Shown here piece by piece: positions 1 through 8,726 of a DNA stretch of 64,000 bases. The position numbers were made by a program, and so were the translations under genes. How positions within the stretch are numbered: the stretch's first letter is position 1; each line of letters begins with the position of its first letter. Under the pieces are notes generated by a model. The model made no database searches, had not been told where the DNA came from, and saw only the letters and a list, made by a program, of their open reading frames with translations. The stretch is taken from positions 62,001 through 126,000 of the forward strand of contig NZ_JOIJ01000002.1 of the NCBI RefSeq assembly GCF_000719975.1, written 5' to 3'. The stretch comes from Prauserella rugosa. GTDB lineage: Bacteria; Actinomycetota; Actinomycetes; Mycobacteriales; Pseudonocardiaceae.

Positions 1-266
1 CAGCCCATCTTCGCGTCCTGGTCACGCCGGTACTCGGCCTTGTACAGCGAGAAGAACCAGCTCTTGATGATCGTGCCGATCTTCTTGGCGAAGAACAGGA
101 TCACCGCGAGTTCGGTGCCGATCTGCGTGACGGCCGTGAACGCCGCACCCGGATCGCCCCAGCCCGCGAACGCGGCCGTCACGCGCAGGTGCGCGCTGGA
201 CGACACCGGAAGGAACTCCGTCAGGCCCTGGACGATGCCCAGGACGATCGCTTCGAACCAGCCCAT
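1..266 (-). CDS. uppP: Undecaprenyl-diphosphatase UppP (BacA), N-terminal part
   Basis: Integral-membrane enzyme that dephosphorylates undecaprenyl pyrophosphate and so recycles the lipid carrier of peptidoglycan synthesis; it also gives bacitracin resistance. Only the first 88 residues are inside the window; the gene runs off the left edge. The start is the ATG at 266, because residues 17-26 read [10 protein letters not shown], the signature active-site loop of the family, right where it belongs (about residue 20). A hydrophobic segment follows at about residues 40-58. The start codon shares one base with the stop of the upstream LLM oxidoreductase gene (TGATG), so the two are very likely translationally coupled. 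Family assignment is firm; nothing can be said of the missing C-terminus. Confidence 0.95.
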   Translation of the reverse strand, partial: MGWFEAIVLGIVQGLTEFLPVSSSAHLRVTAAFAGWGDPGAAFTAVTQIGTELAVILFFAKKIGTIIKSWFFSLYKAEYRRDQDAKMG

Positions 267-1339
267 CAGCCGGCCACCCCCGACAGCTCCAGTGCGTCCA
301 CGGCGGTCCGCAGCGCGTCCTTGCCCTGTTCCGGTGCCACGAACGGCGACACCGTCATCGTCGTCACTCCCGCCTCGGCGAACGCGGCCATCCGCTCGGC
401 GATCCGCTCCTTCGGTCCGAGCAGCGACGTCGCGTCGAGGAACTCGGCGGGCACCGCGGCCATCGCGCCCGCGTGGTCCTTCGCGAGGAACTTCTCCTGC
501 ACCTCGGCAGCCTCGGCCTCGAATCCCATGCGTGCGGCGAGGCGGTTGTAGAAGTTCTTCTCCTTGCTGCCCATCCCGCCCAGGTAGAGCGCCGCGTAGG
601 CGCGCACCGAGTCGGCACACACCCGCCAGTCGTCGCCGGGCACGAGCGGCACGGTCGGCGCGATGTCGAAGGACTCCAGGCTCCGCCCCGCCTTCTCCGC
701 GCCCGCACGCAGCTGCCCGAGCTGTTCGGCACTGTGCTCGGGCGAGAAGAACACCGGCAGCCACCCGTCGGCGATCTCACCGGTCAACTCGATGTTCTTC
801 GGCCCGATCGCCGCGAGGTACACCGGCACCTCATCCCGCACCGGGTGCACCGTCAGCCGCAACGCCTTGCCGGGACCGTCCGGGAGCGGCAGCTGGAAGT
901 GCGCCCCGTCGTAGGCGACCTTCTCGCGGCGCATTGCGGTGCGCACGATGTCGATGTACTCGCGCGTGCGGCCCAACGGCGCGGTGAACCGCACCCCGTG
1001 CCAACCTTCCGACACCTGCGGACCTGACACCCCGAGCCCGAGCCGGAACCTGCCGCCCGACAACGAGTCCAGTGTGGCCGCCGTCATGGCCGTCATCGCC
1101 GGCGTCCGCGCCGGGATCTGGAGCACCGCGCTGCCCACGTCGATCCGCGAGGTCTGCGCGGCGATCCACGACAGCACCGTGGGCGCGTCCGATCCGTACG
1201 CCTCGGCGACCCATACCACCGAAAAGCCGAGCTCGTCGGCATGTTTGGCGAGCGTCAGATTGCTCGCGTCGTTCCCTGCACCCCAGTAACCGAGGTTCAC
1301 ACCCAATCGCACGGGCGCCGACACTATCGGTGGTCGCAC
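266..1339 (-). CDS. LLM-class (F420-dependent type) oxidoreductase
   Basis: Luciferase-like monooxygenase-fold protein, about 350 residues, the usual length for single-domain F420-dependent dehydrogenases of actinobacteria. The N-terminal strand [10 protein letters not shown], then [19 protein letters not shown] and the [15 protein letters not shown] block are typical of this family; these enzymes use deazaflavin F420 or FMN as cofactor, and the substrate cannot be told from sequence. The start is uncertain: GTG codons occur at 1339, 1324 and 1312, and none has a good ribosome site; the last would put the conserved strand right at the N-terminus as in many relatives. It overlaps uppP by one base and lies 60 bp from the divergent aldo/keto reductase. 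There is no evidence that it is involved in lipid-carrier metabolism beyond the coupling. Confidence 0.9.
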   Translation of the reverse strand: MRPPIVSAPVRLGVNLGYWGAGNDASNLTLAKHADELGFSVVWVAEAYGSDAPTVLSWIAAQTSRIDVGSAVLQIPARTPAMTAMTAATLDSLSGGRFRLGLGVSGPQVSEGWHGVRFTAPLGRTREYIDIVRTAMRREKVAYDGAHFQLPLPDGPGKALRLTVHPVRDEVPVYLAAIGPKNIELTGEIADGWLPVFFSPEHSAEQLGQLRAGAEKAGRSLESFDIAPTVPLVPGDDWRVCADSVRAYAALYLGGMGSKEKNFYNRLAARMGFEAEAAEVQEKFLAKDHAGAMAAVPAEFLDATSLLGPKERIAERMAAFAEAGVTTMTVSPFVAPEQGKDALRTAVDALELSGVAG

Positions 1340-1399
1340 AACCCGCCGATGGTGCCTTGGTCAACAGCGGCGAGAGGCGCATCGTTACGCTGGGCTGTC

Positions 1400-2374
1400 A
1401 TGGAATGTCGCCCACTCGGCGCCTCCGGTCTGAAGGTGTCACGCACGGGCCTCGGCACGATGTCCTGGGGCACCGACACCGACGCCGAGGAAGCCGCCAA
1501 CCAGCTCGTGGCGTTCGTCGACGCGGGAGGCACGCTCGTCGACACCGCCGACGTCTACGGCGACGGGGAGAGCGAGCGGATCCTCGGTTCGCTGCTCGCC
1601 GATCTCGTCCCGCGAGAGGACATCGTCCTCGCCACGAAGGCGGCGGCGCGGCGGGCCGACGGTCCGTTCGGCGGCGGGGCGTCCCGCGGCTCGTTGCTCC
1701 TGGCCCTCGACGAGTCGCTGCGCAGGCTGGGCGTCGACCACATCGACCTCTGGCAGGTCCACGCGTGGGACCCCGGCGTGCCGCTCGACGAGACACTCTC
1801 GGCGCTGGAGCACGCGGTCACCAGCGGCAAGGTCCGCTACCTCGGCGTGTCCAACTACGCGGGCTGGCAGCTCGCGACGGCCGCCTGCGGGCTGCGGACG
1901 ACCCGGCTGGTGTCGACCCAGACCGAGTACTCGCTGCTCGAACGCGGTGCCGAGGCCGAGCTCGTTCCCGCGGCCGCGCACCACGGCGTCGGCCTGCTGC
2001 CGTGGGCGCCGCTCGGCCGCGGCGTGCTCACCGGCAAGTACCGCGGAGGCACCCCCGCCGACTCCCGCGGCGCCTCGGTCACCTACGGCGGCTACGTCGA
2101 CCGGCACCGCACCGAACGCGCCGCCCGCATCGTCGAGGCGGTCGCCACGGCGGCGGAGGGACTCGGCACCTCTCCCCTGGCCGTCGCGCTCGCGTGGGTG
2201 CGCGACCGGCCCGGTGTCGCCGCACCCGTCGTGGGCGCCCGCGACGCCGCACAGCTCGCCGGCTCGCTGGCCGCCGAGGAACTGACCCTGCCCGACGAGA
2301 TCCGCGGGGCACTCGACGACGTCAGCGACCCCACCGCAGGCGCCGACCACGCGCCCACCGAGGAGACCAGGTGA
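1400..2374 (+). CDS. Aldo/keto reductase
   Basis: NADPH-dependent (beta/alpha)8-barrel oxidoreductase, 324 residues, the normal length. The catalytic tetrad is visible as Asp48, Tyr53 (in DTADVYG), Lys80 and His121 (in WQVHAWDP). The C-terminal half carries the cofactor-binding LPWAPLGRGVLTGKYRGG loop, which places it with the YajO/Tas-like aldo/keto reductases. The start chosen is the ATG at 1400, where the protein begins MECRPLGASGLKVS, the usual first strand; a longer reading frame upstream is not conserved-looking. No Shine-Dalgarno sequence precedes it, so it may be translated from a leaderless or near-leaderless transcript. The stop overlaps the GTG of the following lipoprotein gene (GTGA), so the three genes to 3716 form one unit. 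Confidence 0.92.
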   Translation: MECRPLGASGLKVSRTGLGTMSWGTDTDAEEAANQLVAFVDAGGTLVDTADVYGDGESERILGSLLADLVPREDIVLATKAAARRADGPFGGGASRGSLLLALDESLRRLGVDHIDLWQVHAWDPGVPLDETLSALEHAVTSGKVRYLGVSNYAGWQLATAACGLRTTRLVSTQTEYSLLERGAEAELVPAAAHHGVGLLPWAPLGRGVLTGKYRGGTPADSRGASVTYGGYVDRHRTERAARIVEAVATAAEGLGTSPLAVALAWVRDRPGVAAPVVGARDAAQLAGSLAAEELTLPDEIRGALDDVSDPTAGADHAPTEETR

Positions 2375-3492
2375 CCGTGCCGCCCAGCCCCGTCCGATCC
2401 ACCCGCCGCTTCGGCAGCTTCGTGCCTGCCCGCCGGCTCCGCAGCGTCACGGCGCTGCTCGTGGTTGCCGGCCTGACGCTCGCGGGCTGTTCGGACTCCG
2501 GCGGGGGTGGCGGCGACGAGCTCCAGGTCGTGCAGAACCCGAAGCGGGCGACGCCGGTCGCCTCGCCGCCCACCACGGAACGCCCGGCCGGCCGCGTGGT
2601 GGGCGTCGACGGCGACGTCACGGCGCTCGCCTCCGCCGACGGCATCCTCGCGGTCGCTCTCGACAGCAACGGTGACACCGAAGGAAACGGCGGCAAGGAC
2701 AGCGGGGCCGGCAAGGGCAGCAACGGCACGGTCCAGCTCCACGACCTGCGTGAACCGCGCTCGGCTCCGCGCACCGTGTCCCTGCCCGGCGCGGTCACCT
2801 CCCTGCGCACGATCGGCGACGAGGTGGTTGCGGCGATGCCCGACGCCGACGCCTTCGCCCGGATCGACCCGACGTCGGGGAAGGCCGAGACGGTCGAGGT
2901 CGACGGCGGTCCCTCCGGGGTCGCCGCCATCGGCGACGAGACGCTCGTGGCCCTGCGGGACGGCAAGGCGGTGCAGGTTCTCGACGCCCAGGACCGGCCG
3001 ACCCGCACCATCCGCGGCGAGCTCTACAGCGCCGACGACGTGCTCGCCGCCGACGGCGGCGCCGTCGTGCTCGACAAGCTGCGCACGGCCGCGTTCTCCG
3101 TCGACCTGGACGACGACACGGTCAGCGAGGGCCTGCGCGCCGGTCAGGGCGCGGCGAACGCCGACACCGACGAGTACGGCCGCGTGCTGGTCACCGACGT
3201 CCGAAACGGGGCACTGCTCGCGTTCGACGCCGATCCCCTGCTGCTGCGCCAGCGGCTTCCCGTCGACGGTGGCCCCTACGGTGTCGCCTACGACGCGCGG
3301 CGTGACGTCGCCTGGGTGACGTTGACCGAACGTAACGAGGTGGTCGGCTACAGCATCCGCGGCGGACAACCGGAGGAAAAGTTCCGGCTACCGACCGTTC
3401 GCCAGCCGGATTCCGTTACGGTCGACGAACGGACGTCCCAGGTCGTCATCGGGTCGGCGGCCGAGGAAGGTATCCAGGTGATCACGCCATGA
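2371..3492 (+). CDS. Secreted beta-propeller (YncE-like) lipoprotein
   Basis: 373-residue protein starting at GTG 2371, inside the stop of the upstream gene. An Arg-rich N-terminus is followed by a hydrophobic stretch ending in the lipobox LTLAGC, with Cys40 as the lipidated residue, then a Gly/Ser linker. The rest shows short repeats of the type GDEVVAAMPDADAFARIDP and VLVTDVRNGALLAFD, as in YncE/NHL-like propellers that fold into blades of about 45 residues. It should sit on the outer face of the membrane as a scaffold or binding protein; no catalytic residues are evident. It is coupled to DUF5703 downstream (ATGA). Longer frames upstream in the same phase run antisense to or through neighbouring genes and are not part of it. 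Confidence 0.85.
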   Translation: MTVPPSPVRSTRRFGSFVPARRLRSVTALLVVAGLTLAGCSDSGGGGGDELQVVQNPKRATPVASPPTTERPAGRVVGVDGDVTALASADGILAVALDSNGDTEGNGGKDSGAGKGSNGTVQLHDLREPRSAPRTVSLPGAVTSLRTIGDEVVAAMPDADAFARIDPTSGKAETVEVDGGPSGVAAIGDETLVALRDGKAVQVLDAQDRPTRTIRGELYSADDVLAADGGAVVLDKLRTAAFSVDLDDDTVSEGLRAGQGAANADTDEYGRVLVTDVRNGALLAFDADPLLLRQRLPVDGGPYGVAYDARRDVAWVTLTERNEVVGYSIRGGQPEEKFRLPTVRQPDSVTVDERTSQVVIGSAAEEGIQVITP

Positions 3493-3716
3493 CGAGTGCG
3501 GAAGCGGTGGTCGACGACGATTGGGAGTACCGGCGGGTGCAGCTCCCGCCGGGTGTCTCACGCGTGACCGCCTCCGTGCAACTGGCCATCCAGGCCGAGT
3601 TCACCGGCTGGGAGCTGTCGAACGTACGGCTCTACTCCGACGGAACCCGGCGCGTGTGGCTGCGCAGGCGACGGGGCCGGGGCGAGCTGTTCGCCTCGCC
3701 GGGACTCATCGCCTGA
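3489..3716 (+). CDS. DUF5703 family protein
   Basis: Small protein of 75 residues starting at ATG 3489, which overlaps the lipoprotein stop (ATGA). The core, with WEYRRVQLPPG near the start, GWELSNVRLYSDGTRRVWLRRR in the middle, matches the actinobacterial DUF5703 family, a compact soluble domain of unknown function commonly encoded next to the same aldo/keto reductase and lipoprotein genes. No signal peptide or membrane segment is seen. The conserved context suggests a role tied to the lipoprotein, but no function is known. A strong hairpin terminator follows at 3769-3800. Confidence 0.8.
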   Translation: MTSAEAVVDDDWEYRRVQLPPGVSRVTASVQLAIQAEFTGWELSNVRLYSDGTRRVWLRRRRGRGELFASPGLIA

Positions 3717-3768
3717 CCACGTCGCCGCCCGACCCGGACCCGCACCGCCCGGCCGCTACCGGCACCGC

Positions 3769-3800
3769 CCGGGCCCGGTAGGCCGGACTACCGGGCCCGG
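3769..3800. terminator. Bidirectional hairpin terminator
   Basis: Perfect 13-bp inverted repeat (arms CCGGGCCCGGTAG and CTACCGGGCCCGG) with a 6-nt loop between the convergent DUF5703 and crotonase genes. It covers the last codons and stop of the crotonase gene. There is no T-run, as is usual for actinobacterial terminators. Confidence 0.7.
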
Positions 3801-4543
3801 AAGCGCTCGACGACCTCCTGGATCTCCGGGCCCGTGGCACTGGAGGCCTGCGCCCACGCCTCGAACTCCAGCGTCGCGTCGAAATCGCCGCCCGCAGCAA
3901 GCCCGACGGCCGTCTTGATGTCGCGCGTCAACGCCGGGTCGTGCGCGCCCCACCGCTCGGCGAGCTCGTGGGCCCGCGCCAGTGGGTCGTCCGCGAGCTC
4001 GAGCGCGAGCCCCTCGTGCACGGCGGCGTCGGCGTCGAGCGATCCGCCGTCGAGCAGGAGCGCCAGCGCCCGCTGCCGGCCGAGGGCGTTCACCAGGAAC
4101 CACGTGCACCCGCCGCCAGGGTGCAGGCCGATGCGGGAGAACGTCGCGGCGAACGAGGCCTGCGGCCCTGCGATCCGCACGTCGCAGGCCATCGCGAGGT
4201 TCAGGCCCGCTCCCACGGCCGCACCCTGGACGGCGGCGATCGTCGGAATGCTCAACGAACGCAGGCGCAGGAAGCTGTCGTAGACGCGGTGCAGATGACG
4301 CCTCAACTCGCCGACGGCCCGGTCGGAGGCGTCACCGAACAGTGCGGGCAGGTCGGCACCGGCGCAGAACGCCGTGCCGGCGCCCGTCACCACCAGGGTG
4401 CGGGCGTCGGGGTCGGCGGCCACGGTGTCGATCGCCTCACCCAGTTCACGACACGTCACGTCATCGAGACAGTTGCGCCGATCTGGGTCGCTGAGCGTCA
4501 GCGTCCACCTGCCGTCGGCGTCGACGAGAGCCACCCTGCTCAT
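3788..4543 (-). CDS. Crotonase-fold protein lacking both catalytic glutamates
   Basis: 251-residue member of the enoyl-CoA hydratase/isomerase superfamily. The oxyanion-hole blocks are visible: AFCAGADLPALFG at about 58-70 and AAVQGAAVGAGLNLAMACD at about 103-121. In true enoyl-CoA hydratases two glutamates 20 residues apart (Glu144 and Glu164 of the rat enzyme) do the chemistry; here the matching positions are Asn115 and Phe135. It should bind an acyl-CoA thioester in the cytoplasm but is unlikely to hydrate enoyl-CoA; isomerase, hydrolase or decarboxylase activity would be more plausible. ATG 4543 is the start. It is co-directional with the upstream sulfotransferase-like gene, 29 bp apart, so may share its transcript. 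Confidence 0.88.
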   Translation of the reverse strand: MSRVALVDADGRWTLTLSDPDRRNCLDDVTCRELGEAIDTVAADPDARTLVVTGAGTAFCAGADLPALFGDASDRAVGELRRHLHRVYDSFLRLRSLSIPTIAAVQGAAVGAGLNLAMACDVRIAGPQASFAATFSRIGLHPGGGCTWFLVNALGRQRALALLLDGGSLDADAAVHEGLALELADDPLARAHELAERWGAHDPALTRDIKTAVGLAAGGDFDATLEFEAWAQASSATGPEIQEVVERFRAR

Positions 4544-4572
4544 GCCTGCTCCATCCCGTAGCGTGCCGGTCC

Positions 4573-5760
4573 TCAGCGACCGATCTTGGCACGCGCACGC
4601 CAGTAGGCGCGGCGGGCGGACATGACCTGCGGATGCCGCTCCGACAGGCGCATGACGAAGTGGCGCAGCTTGACCGCCGTGGCGGCCTTCGGCGGCTTAC
4701 GCTTCATCACCCGGCGCGAGCCGGCAGGGTGCTTGAGTAGCTCGACGACCGACTCCATCGCGATCTCCGCGAGCTCCTCGTCGCTCGGCGTGAGGGCATC
4801 GGCCGTGGCGGGCTCGTCGCCGCGCGGCTCGGCGGGCCGCAGGTCGGCCAGGTCGCCGACGACGTCGTAGCCCCGCTCGGACACGGTGGCGATGTAACGC
4901 TCGGCGGTCTCGCGCACCCAGTCCTGGTCCTGTTTCGGCAGCGGGATACTGCCCCGTCCGCTGCGCGCACTGAGCGTGTTGGCGGCGAAGTCGTCCTTGA
5001 CGCGCGCCGCGTACTGCAGCCACGTGACGTCGTCCTCGCCGAGCGCGTCGTTGACGCGCCGCAGGAACTCGGTCTCGGCGTAGCCGAGGGAGAAGTTGCC
5101 GTAGTGCGGAATGTCCGTCTCGTACGTGGTCGGGTCGAGGCCCAGCAACGACGCGAACCGCTCCCACAGCGCGTCCGAACGCCCGCCCCGCGGCGGCACC
5201 GTCACCACGTGGACCCGCTCGGGCGGCAGGCCGGCGCCCCAGGTCTCGAGCACGCGCGGCAGGTCCTGGTAGTCCCAGAACAGCCGAGCCGTGTCGTCGA
5301 GGTCCGCGCTGCGCAACGAGGCGAGCAGATCGGGGTACGACGTGCTCTGCCGGGTCTTGACGTTCTCCTGCCACACGGACGGGATCTGCCGCGCGAGATC
5401 ACGCACCGTGCAGACGATGTGCACTTCGGCGAACGGGAACGCGTCCACGACCTGCCGCGCCTCCTCGGGGCTCGCGGGCGCCAGCAGCTCCGAGGAGATC
5501 AGGGTCGCACCCTCGTGCGCCTTCGCCTGCTCGACCAGCCACGCCCACGAACCGGGGGTGCGCGCCTCCCGCCATCCGCCGTACCGTCCGGGGTGTACGT
5601 CGGCGACCGCCCTGTGGTGGGCACCGAGGTCGTGCCCGGGGAACGACAGGCCGTCGGCCGCGAGGACCTCACGGTTGTGCCACAGCAGCTCTTGAAGCGA
5701 CGTCGTGCCGGTCTTGGGAAGCCCGATGTGCAGATACACGCGCCGTGTTGCGGAGGTCAT
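4573..5760 (-). CDS. Sulfotransferase-family protein (PAPS-binding)
   Basis: About 395 residues. The 5'-phosphosulfate loop of PAPS-dependent sulfotransferases is clear at residues 11-23 (HIGLPKTGTTSLQ), and the 3'-phosphate-binding block follows at about 119-131 (VRDLARQIPSVWQ). Such enzymes move sulfuryl groups from 3'-phosphoadenylyl sulfate to hydroxyl groups of lipids, glycans or small molecules. The C-terminus (from about 330) is basic and of unknown role. I start it at ATG 5760; an ATG at 5784 in the same frame is possible. Its divergent neighbour, 134 bp away, is cysC, the APS kinase that makes PAPS, which supports the assignment. The acceptor is unknown; no sulfatase or glycosyltransferase is nearby. 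Confidence 0.8.
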   Translation of the reverse strand: MTSATRRVYLHIGLPKTGTTSLQELLWHNREVLAADGLSFPGHDLGAHHRAVADVHPGRYGGWREARTPGSWAWLVEQAKAHEGATLISSELLAPASPEEARQVVDAFPFAEVHIVCTVRDLARQIPSVWQENVKTRQSTSYPDLLASLRSADLDDTARLFWDYQDLPRVLETWGAGLPPERVHVVTVPPRGGRSDALWERFASLLGLDPTTYETDIPHYGNFSLGYAETEFLRRVNDALGEDDVTWLQYAARVKDDFAANTLSARSGRGSIPLPKQDQDWVRETAERYIATVSERGYDVVGDLADLRPAEPRGDEPATADALTPSDEELAEIAMESVVELLKHPAGSRRVMKRKPPKAATAVKLRHFVMRLSERHPQVMSARRAYWRARAKIGR

Positions 5761-5894
5761 GGCCCCGGGAGCGTACTCGCTCACAGTGGATGGTTTGCTG
5801 TGCCCTCACGGCGAGTTCCGTTCAGAACGGATGCCGGCGTCGGGTGCGCGGCCCACGCTCGGCGACAATTTCCTGGTTAGTGGAGGAGCGTCAC

Positions 5895-6488
5895 ATGACT
5901 GCGGACCGGTCCCTTCGTCTCACGCGCGGAGCCACGGTGTGGCTGACCGGGTTGTCGGGCGCGGGGAAGTCCACGGTGGCGGGGGCGGTGGCCACCCTGG
6001 TCTCGGGCGACGGCGCGGACACCGAGGTCGAGGTGCTCGACGGCGACGAGATCCGGCAGACCATCTCGAGCGACCTCGGCTTCAGCAGGGCCGACCGCGA
6101 CAAGCAGGGCAGGCGGGTCGGCTTCATCGCCGAACTGCTCTCGCGGCACCGGGTGCTCACGCTCGTCCCCGTCATCGCGCCGTACGCGGAGACGAGGCAG
6201 GCCGTGCGCGAACGCCACGCCGAACGTGGTTCGGCCTTCTTCGAGGTGTACGTGGCGACTCCCCTGCAGGAGTGCGCCCGCCGTGACCCCAAGGGCCTGT
6301 ACGCCCGCGCGGCCGCGGGCGAGATCAAGGGGCTGACCGGGGTGGACGACGTGTACGAGCACCCCGAGTCGCCCGATCTGGAGGTCGACACCAGCTCCGT
6401 CTCCCCCGAGATCGCCGCCGACCGCATCCTCACCATGCTCCGCGAGCACGGTGTCCTCGAGTACGCCGAGACGTCGGTGTCCTTCTGA
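5895..6488 (+). CDS. cysC: Adenylyl-sulfate kinase
   Basis: Phosphorylates adenylyl sulfate (APS) with ATP to give PAPS. 197 residues, standard for the stand-alone enzyme. The Walker A loop GLSGAGKST is at 19-27, the substrate DGDEIRQ motif at about 45, and the C-terminal GLYARAAAGEIKGLTGVDD block matches the family. Start ATG 5895 is preceded by GGAGGAG at ideal spacing (5882-5888); the frame stays open upstream but has no such site. No ATP sulfurylase (cysD, cysN) lies in the window, so this kinase may serve the divergent sulfotransferase rather than assimilation. Confidence 0.95.
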   Translation: MTADRSLRLTRGATVWLTGLSGAGKSTVAGAVATLVSGDGADTEVEVLDGDEIRQTISSDLGFSRADRDKQGRRVGFIAELLSRHRVLTLVPVIAPYAETRQAVRERHAERGSAFFEVYVATPLQECARRDPKGLYARAAAGEIKGLTGVDDVYEHPESPDLEVDTSSVSPEIAADRILTMLREHGVLEYAETSVSF

Positions 6489-6583
6489 GCCCTGTCATTC
6501 CCGCCTATCGGGCCGTCCGTTGCTGGTACGGGACCACCACGGCAGGTGAGCGGTACGAGCGGTTTGGACCCTCAATGCCGTGG

Positions 6584-6601
6584 TGTATAGGGCGTTATAC
6601 A
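6584..6601. promoter_or_regulatory. Palindrome upstream of crotonase gene
   Basis: Inverted repeat with arms TGTATA and TATACA, 6 nt apart, in the 164-bp gap between cysC and the crotonase gene at 6653. It is AT-rich against a GC-rich background and lies about 50 bp before the start codon, where a repressor site or promoter would be expected. The regulator is not evident. Confidence 0.45.
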
Positions 6602-6652
6602 TTTTGATGTGGCACGCTGCTCGGTGATCACCGAGTCCTCAGGAGGTCCCTC

Positions 6653-7441
6653 ATGTCGCCGCGAGTCACCGTCGAACAGGACGGCCACGTGCTGCTCATC
6701 GGCGTGAACCGCCCCGAGAAACGCAACGCGTGGGACCGGCGCACGATCGACGAGGTGGGCCTCGCCTACGACCGGCTCGCCGAGGACGCGGACGTGCGCG
6801 TGGCGGTCCTCCACGGCTTCGGCGACCACTTCAGCGCCGGTCTCGACCTTGCCGACGTGTGGCCGGCCATCCAGGACGACGGTCCCGACGCGCTGGCGGG
6901 CGGCGGCGCCTACGACCCGTTCGGCATGTGGAAACCACCCGTGCCGAAGCCGGTGGTGCTGGCCGTCCAGGGCATCGCGTTCACGCTGTCCATCGAACTG
7001 GCGCTCGCCTCCGACATCGTCGTCGCCGCGGACGACGTGCGGTTCCGCCAGCTCGAGATCGGCCGCGGCATCATTCCCTTCGGTGGCGCCACCGTGCGTG
7101 CCACGACCCAGCTGGGCTGGGGCAACGCCATGCGGTTCTTGCTCACCGGTGAGGAGTTCGGCACCGAGGAGGCCCACCGCATCGGCCTCGTCCAGGAGGT
7201 CGTCGAACCCGGCCGCCAGCTCGACCGCGCCACGGAGATCGCCCGCCTCATCGCCGAGCAGGCACCACTCGGGGTACAGGGCACGCTCGCCAACGCCCGG
7301 GTCGCGCAGCGCGCCGAGCAGGAACGCGCCGCAGCCGAGCACCTCAGGGGGCTCATGCCCGGCATCCTCGCCAGCGAGGACGCCGCCGAAGGGCTGCAGA
7401 GCTTCGTGGAACGCCGTCCGGCGCGTTTCACCGGTCGCTGA
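6653..7441 (+). CDS. Enoyl-CoA hydratase/isomerase (crotonase)
   Basis: 262 residues. Unlike the crotonase at 3788-4543 it keeps both catalytic glutamates, Glu115 (in TLSIELALASD) and Glu135 (in FRQLEIGRG), 20 residues apart, and the oxyanion-hole block DHFSAGLDLADVW at about 58-70. It is therefore expected to hydrate 2-enoyl-CoA or isomerise double bonds in fatty-acid or aromatic acid breakdown. Start ATG 6653 follows AGGAGG with good spacing. An AT-rich palindrome lies about 50 bp upstream. The next gene starts 50 bp downstream on the same strand and may be co-transcribed, with no obvious functional link. Confidence 0.92.
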   Translation: MSPRVTVEQDGHVLLIGVNRPEKRNAWDRRTIDEVGLAYDRLAEDADVRVAVLHGFGDHFSAGLDLADVWPAIQDDGPDALAGGGAYDPFGMWKPPVPKPVVLAVQGIAFTLSIELALASDIVVAADDVRFRQLEIGRGIIPFGGATVRATTQLGWGNAMRFLLTGEEFGTEEAHRIGLVQEVVEPGRQLDRATEIARLIAEQAPLGVQGTLANARVAQRAEQERAAAEHLRGLMPGILASEDAAEGLQSFVERRPARFTGR

Positions 7442-7491
7442 CGCACCGGACCAGGACACGCACCATCCACTCCGAGGCAGGGAGGTCACCG

Positions 7492-8652
7492 ATGCCCGCA
7501 GCGCGCACTGTCGGCGTCGAGGAGGAGTTCCTGCTCGTCGACCCGGAGACGGGACAGACCGTCCCCGCTGCCGACGACGTGCTCGCCCGCATCCCCGCGG
7601 CCGGGGACGAGCACCGCGCCGACGACAGCGGGCCCGCCTGGCATCCCGAGCTGAAGGCGAGCCAGGTCGAGTCGGCCACGGGCATCTGCACCACGTCGGT
7701 GGCGCTCCACGAACAGCTCCTGGAGGGCCGCAGGCGGCTGGCCGTCGCCGCGGCCGACGAGGGCCTGCTGCTCGCGGCTGCGGGCACGCCCGCGGTCGCC
7801 GGACCGTCCGTACCGCTCGGCTCCGATCCGCAGTACACCGAGCTCGACGGGCTCTACCGGGGCCTCATCGGGGACTACGAGGGCTGCGGATGTCACGTGC
7901 ACGTCGGCGTGCCCGACCGGGAGCACGCGGTCGTGGCCGTCAACCACCTCCGCGCCTGGCTGCCGACCCTGCTTGCCCTGTCGGCGAACTCGCCGTACGA
8001 CCGCGGCCACGACACCGGCTACGCCAGCTGGCGCACCATGCAGCACGCCCGCTTCCCCACCGCCGGCATCCCGCCGCGGTTCGCCGACGTCGCCGAGCAC
8101 GACGCCGCGGTCGAACGTCTCGTCGGCAGCGGCGCGCTCGCCGCGAAGTACACGACGTTCTGGCTGGCCCGCCCCTCCCCTGCCCTGCCGACCGTCGAGG
8201 TGCGGGTCGCCGACACCGCGATCACCCCCGACGAGGCATCGCTGCAGGCCATGCTCGTCCGCGGCCTCGTCGACACGGCACTGGACAACACCGCACTCGA
8301 AGACCCCGCCCGAGACGACCCCGCGCTCCGGGACGGTGCCGTTCAGGATGACGCCGTGCTGTCGGCGGCCGTGTGGGCCGCGGCGCGGCACGGACTGGCC
8401 GGACGCGGCGTCGACCCGTGGACGGGCCGCGCCCGGCCCGCCACCGAACTCGTCACCGCCCTGCTCGAGCATGTGCGTCCCGCGCTGACCGCCTCCGGGG
8501 ACCTGGACCGTGTGGAGACGATCCTCCGGCGGGTCCTCGACGACGGCACGGGTGCGCAACGGCAGCGGCGGGCCGCCTCCGGTGGCATCTGGAAGGCCAT
8601 GCTGTCCGTCGCGGAGCAGACGGTGCCCGGCGTCCACCCCGATCCGCAGTAG
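7492..8652 (+). CDS. Carboxylate-amine ligase, YbdK/GCS2 family
   Basis: 386 residues of the glutamate-cysteine ligase type 2 fold. The N-terminal RTVGVEEEFLLVDPETG block (residues 4-20) holds the acidic metal and ATP ligands typical of the family; GCGCHVHVGVPDREHAV at about 131 and VEVRVADTAITPDEA at about 239 are the other signature regions. Family members make gamma-glutamyl or related amide bonds with ATP; many YbdK-type proteins have only weak gamma-glutamylcysteine synthesis, and actinobacteria use mycothiol, so the true substrates are unknown. Start ATG 7492 has AGGGAGGT upstream. Residues around 265-285 carry a low-complexity run of repeated T-A-L-x-D-x-A type units. Confidence 0.88.
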   Translation: MPAARTVGVEEEFLLVDPETGQTVPAADDVLARIPAAGDEHRADDSGPAWHPELKASQVESATGICTTSVALHEQLLEGRRRLAVAAADEGLLLAAAGTPAVAGPSVPLGSDPQYTELDGLYRGLIGDYEGCGCHVHVGVPDREHAVVAVNHLRAWLPTLLALSANSPYDRGHDTGYASWRTMQHARFPTAGIPPRFADVAEHDAAVERLVGSGALAAKYTTFWLARPSPALPTVEVRVADTAITPDEASLQAMLVRGLVDTALDNTALEDPARDDPALRDGAVQDDAVLSAAVWAAARHGLAGRGVDPWTGRARPATELVTALLEHVRPALTASGDLDRVETILRRVLDDGTGAQRQRRAASGGIWKAMLSVAEQTVPGVHPDPQ

Positions 8653-8726
8653 CCGCGCCCGCCCAGCCGCACTTGCCCAGTCTCCCCCAGCCACAGCCCT
8701 ATCCACAGTCACGGCACCGCGGGCTC

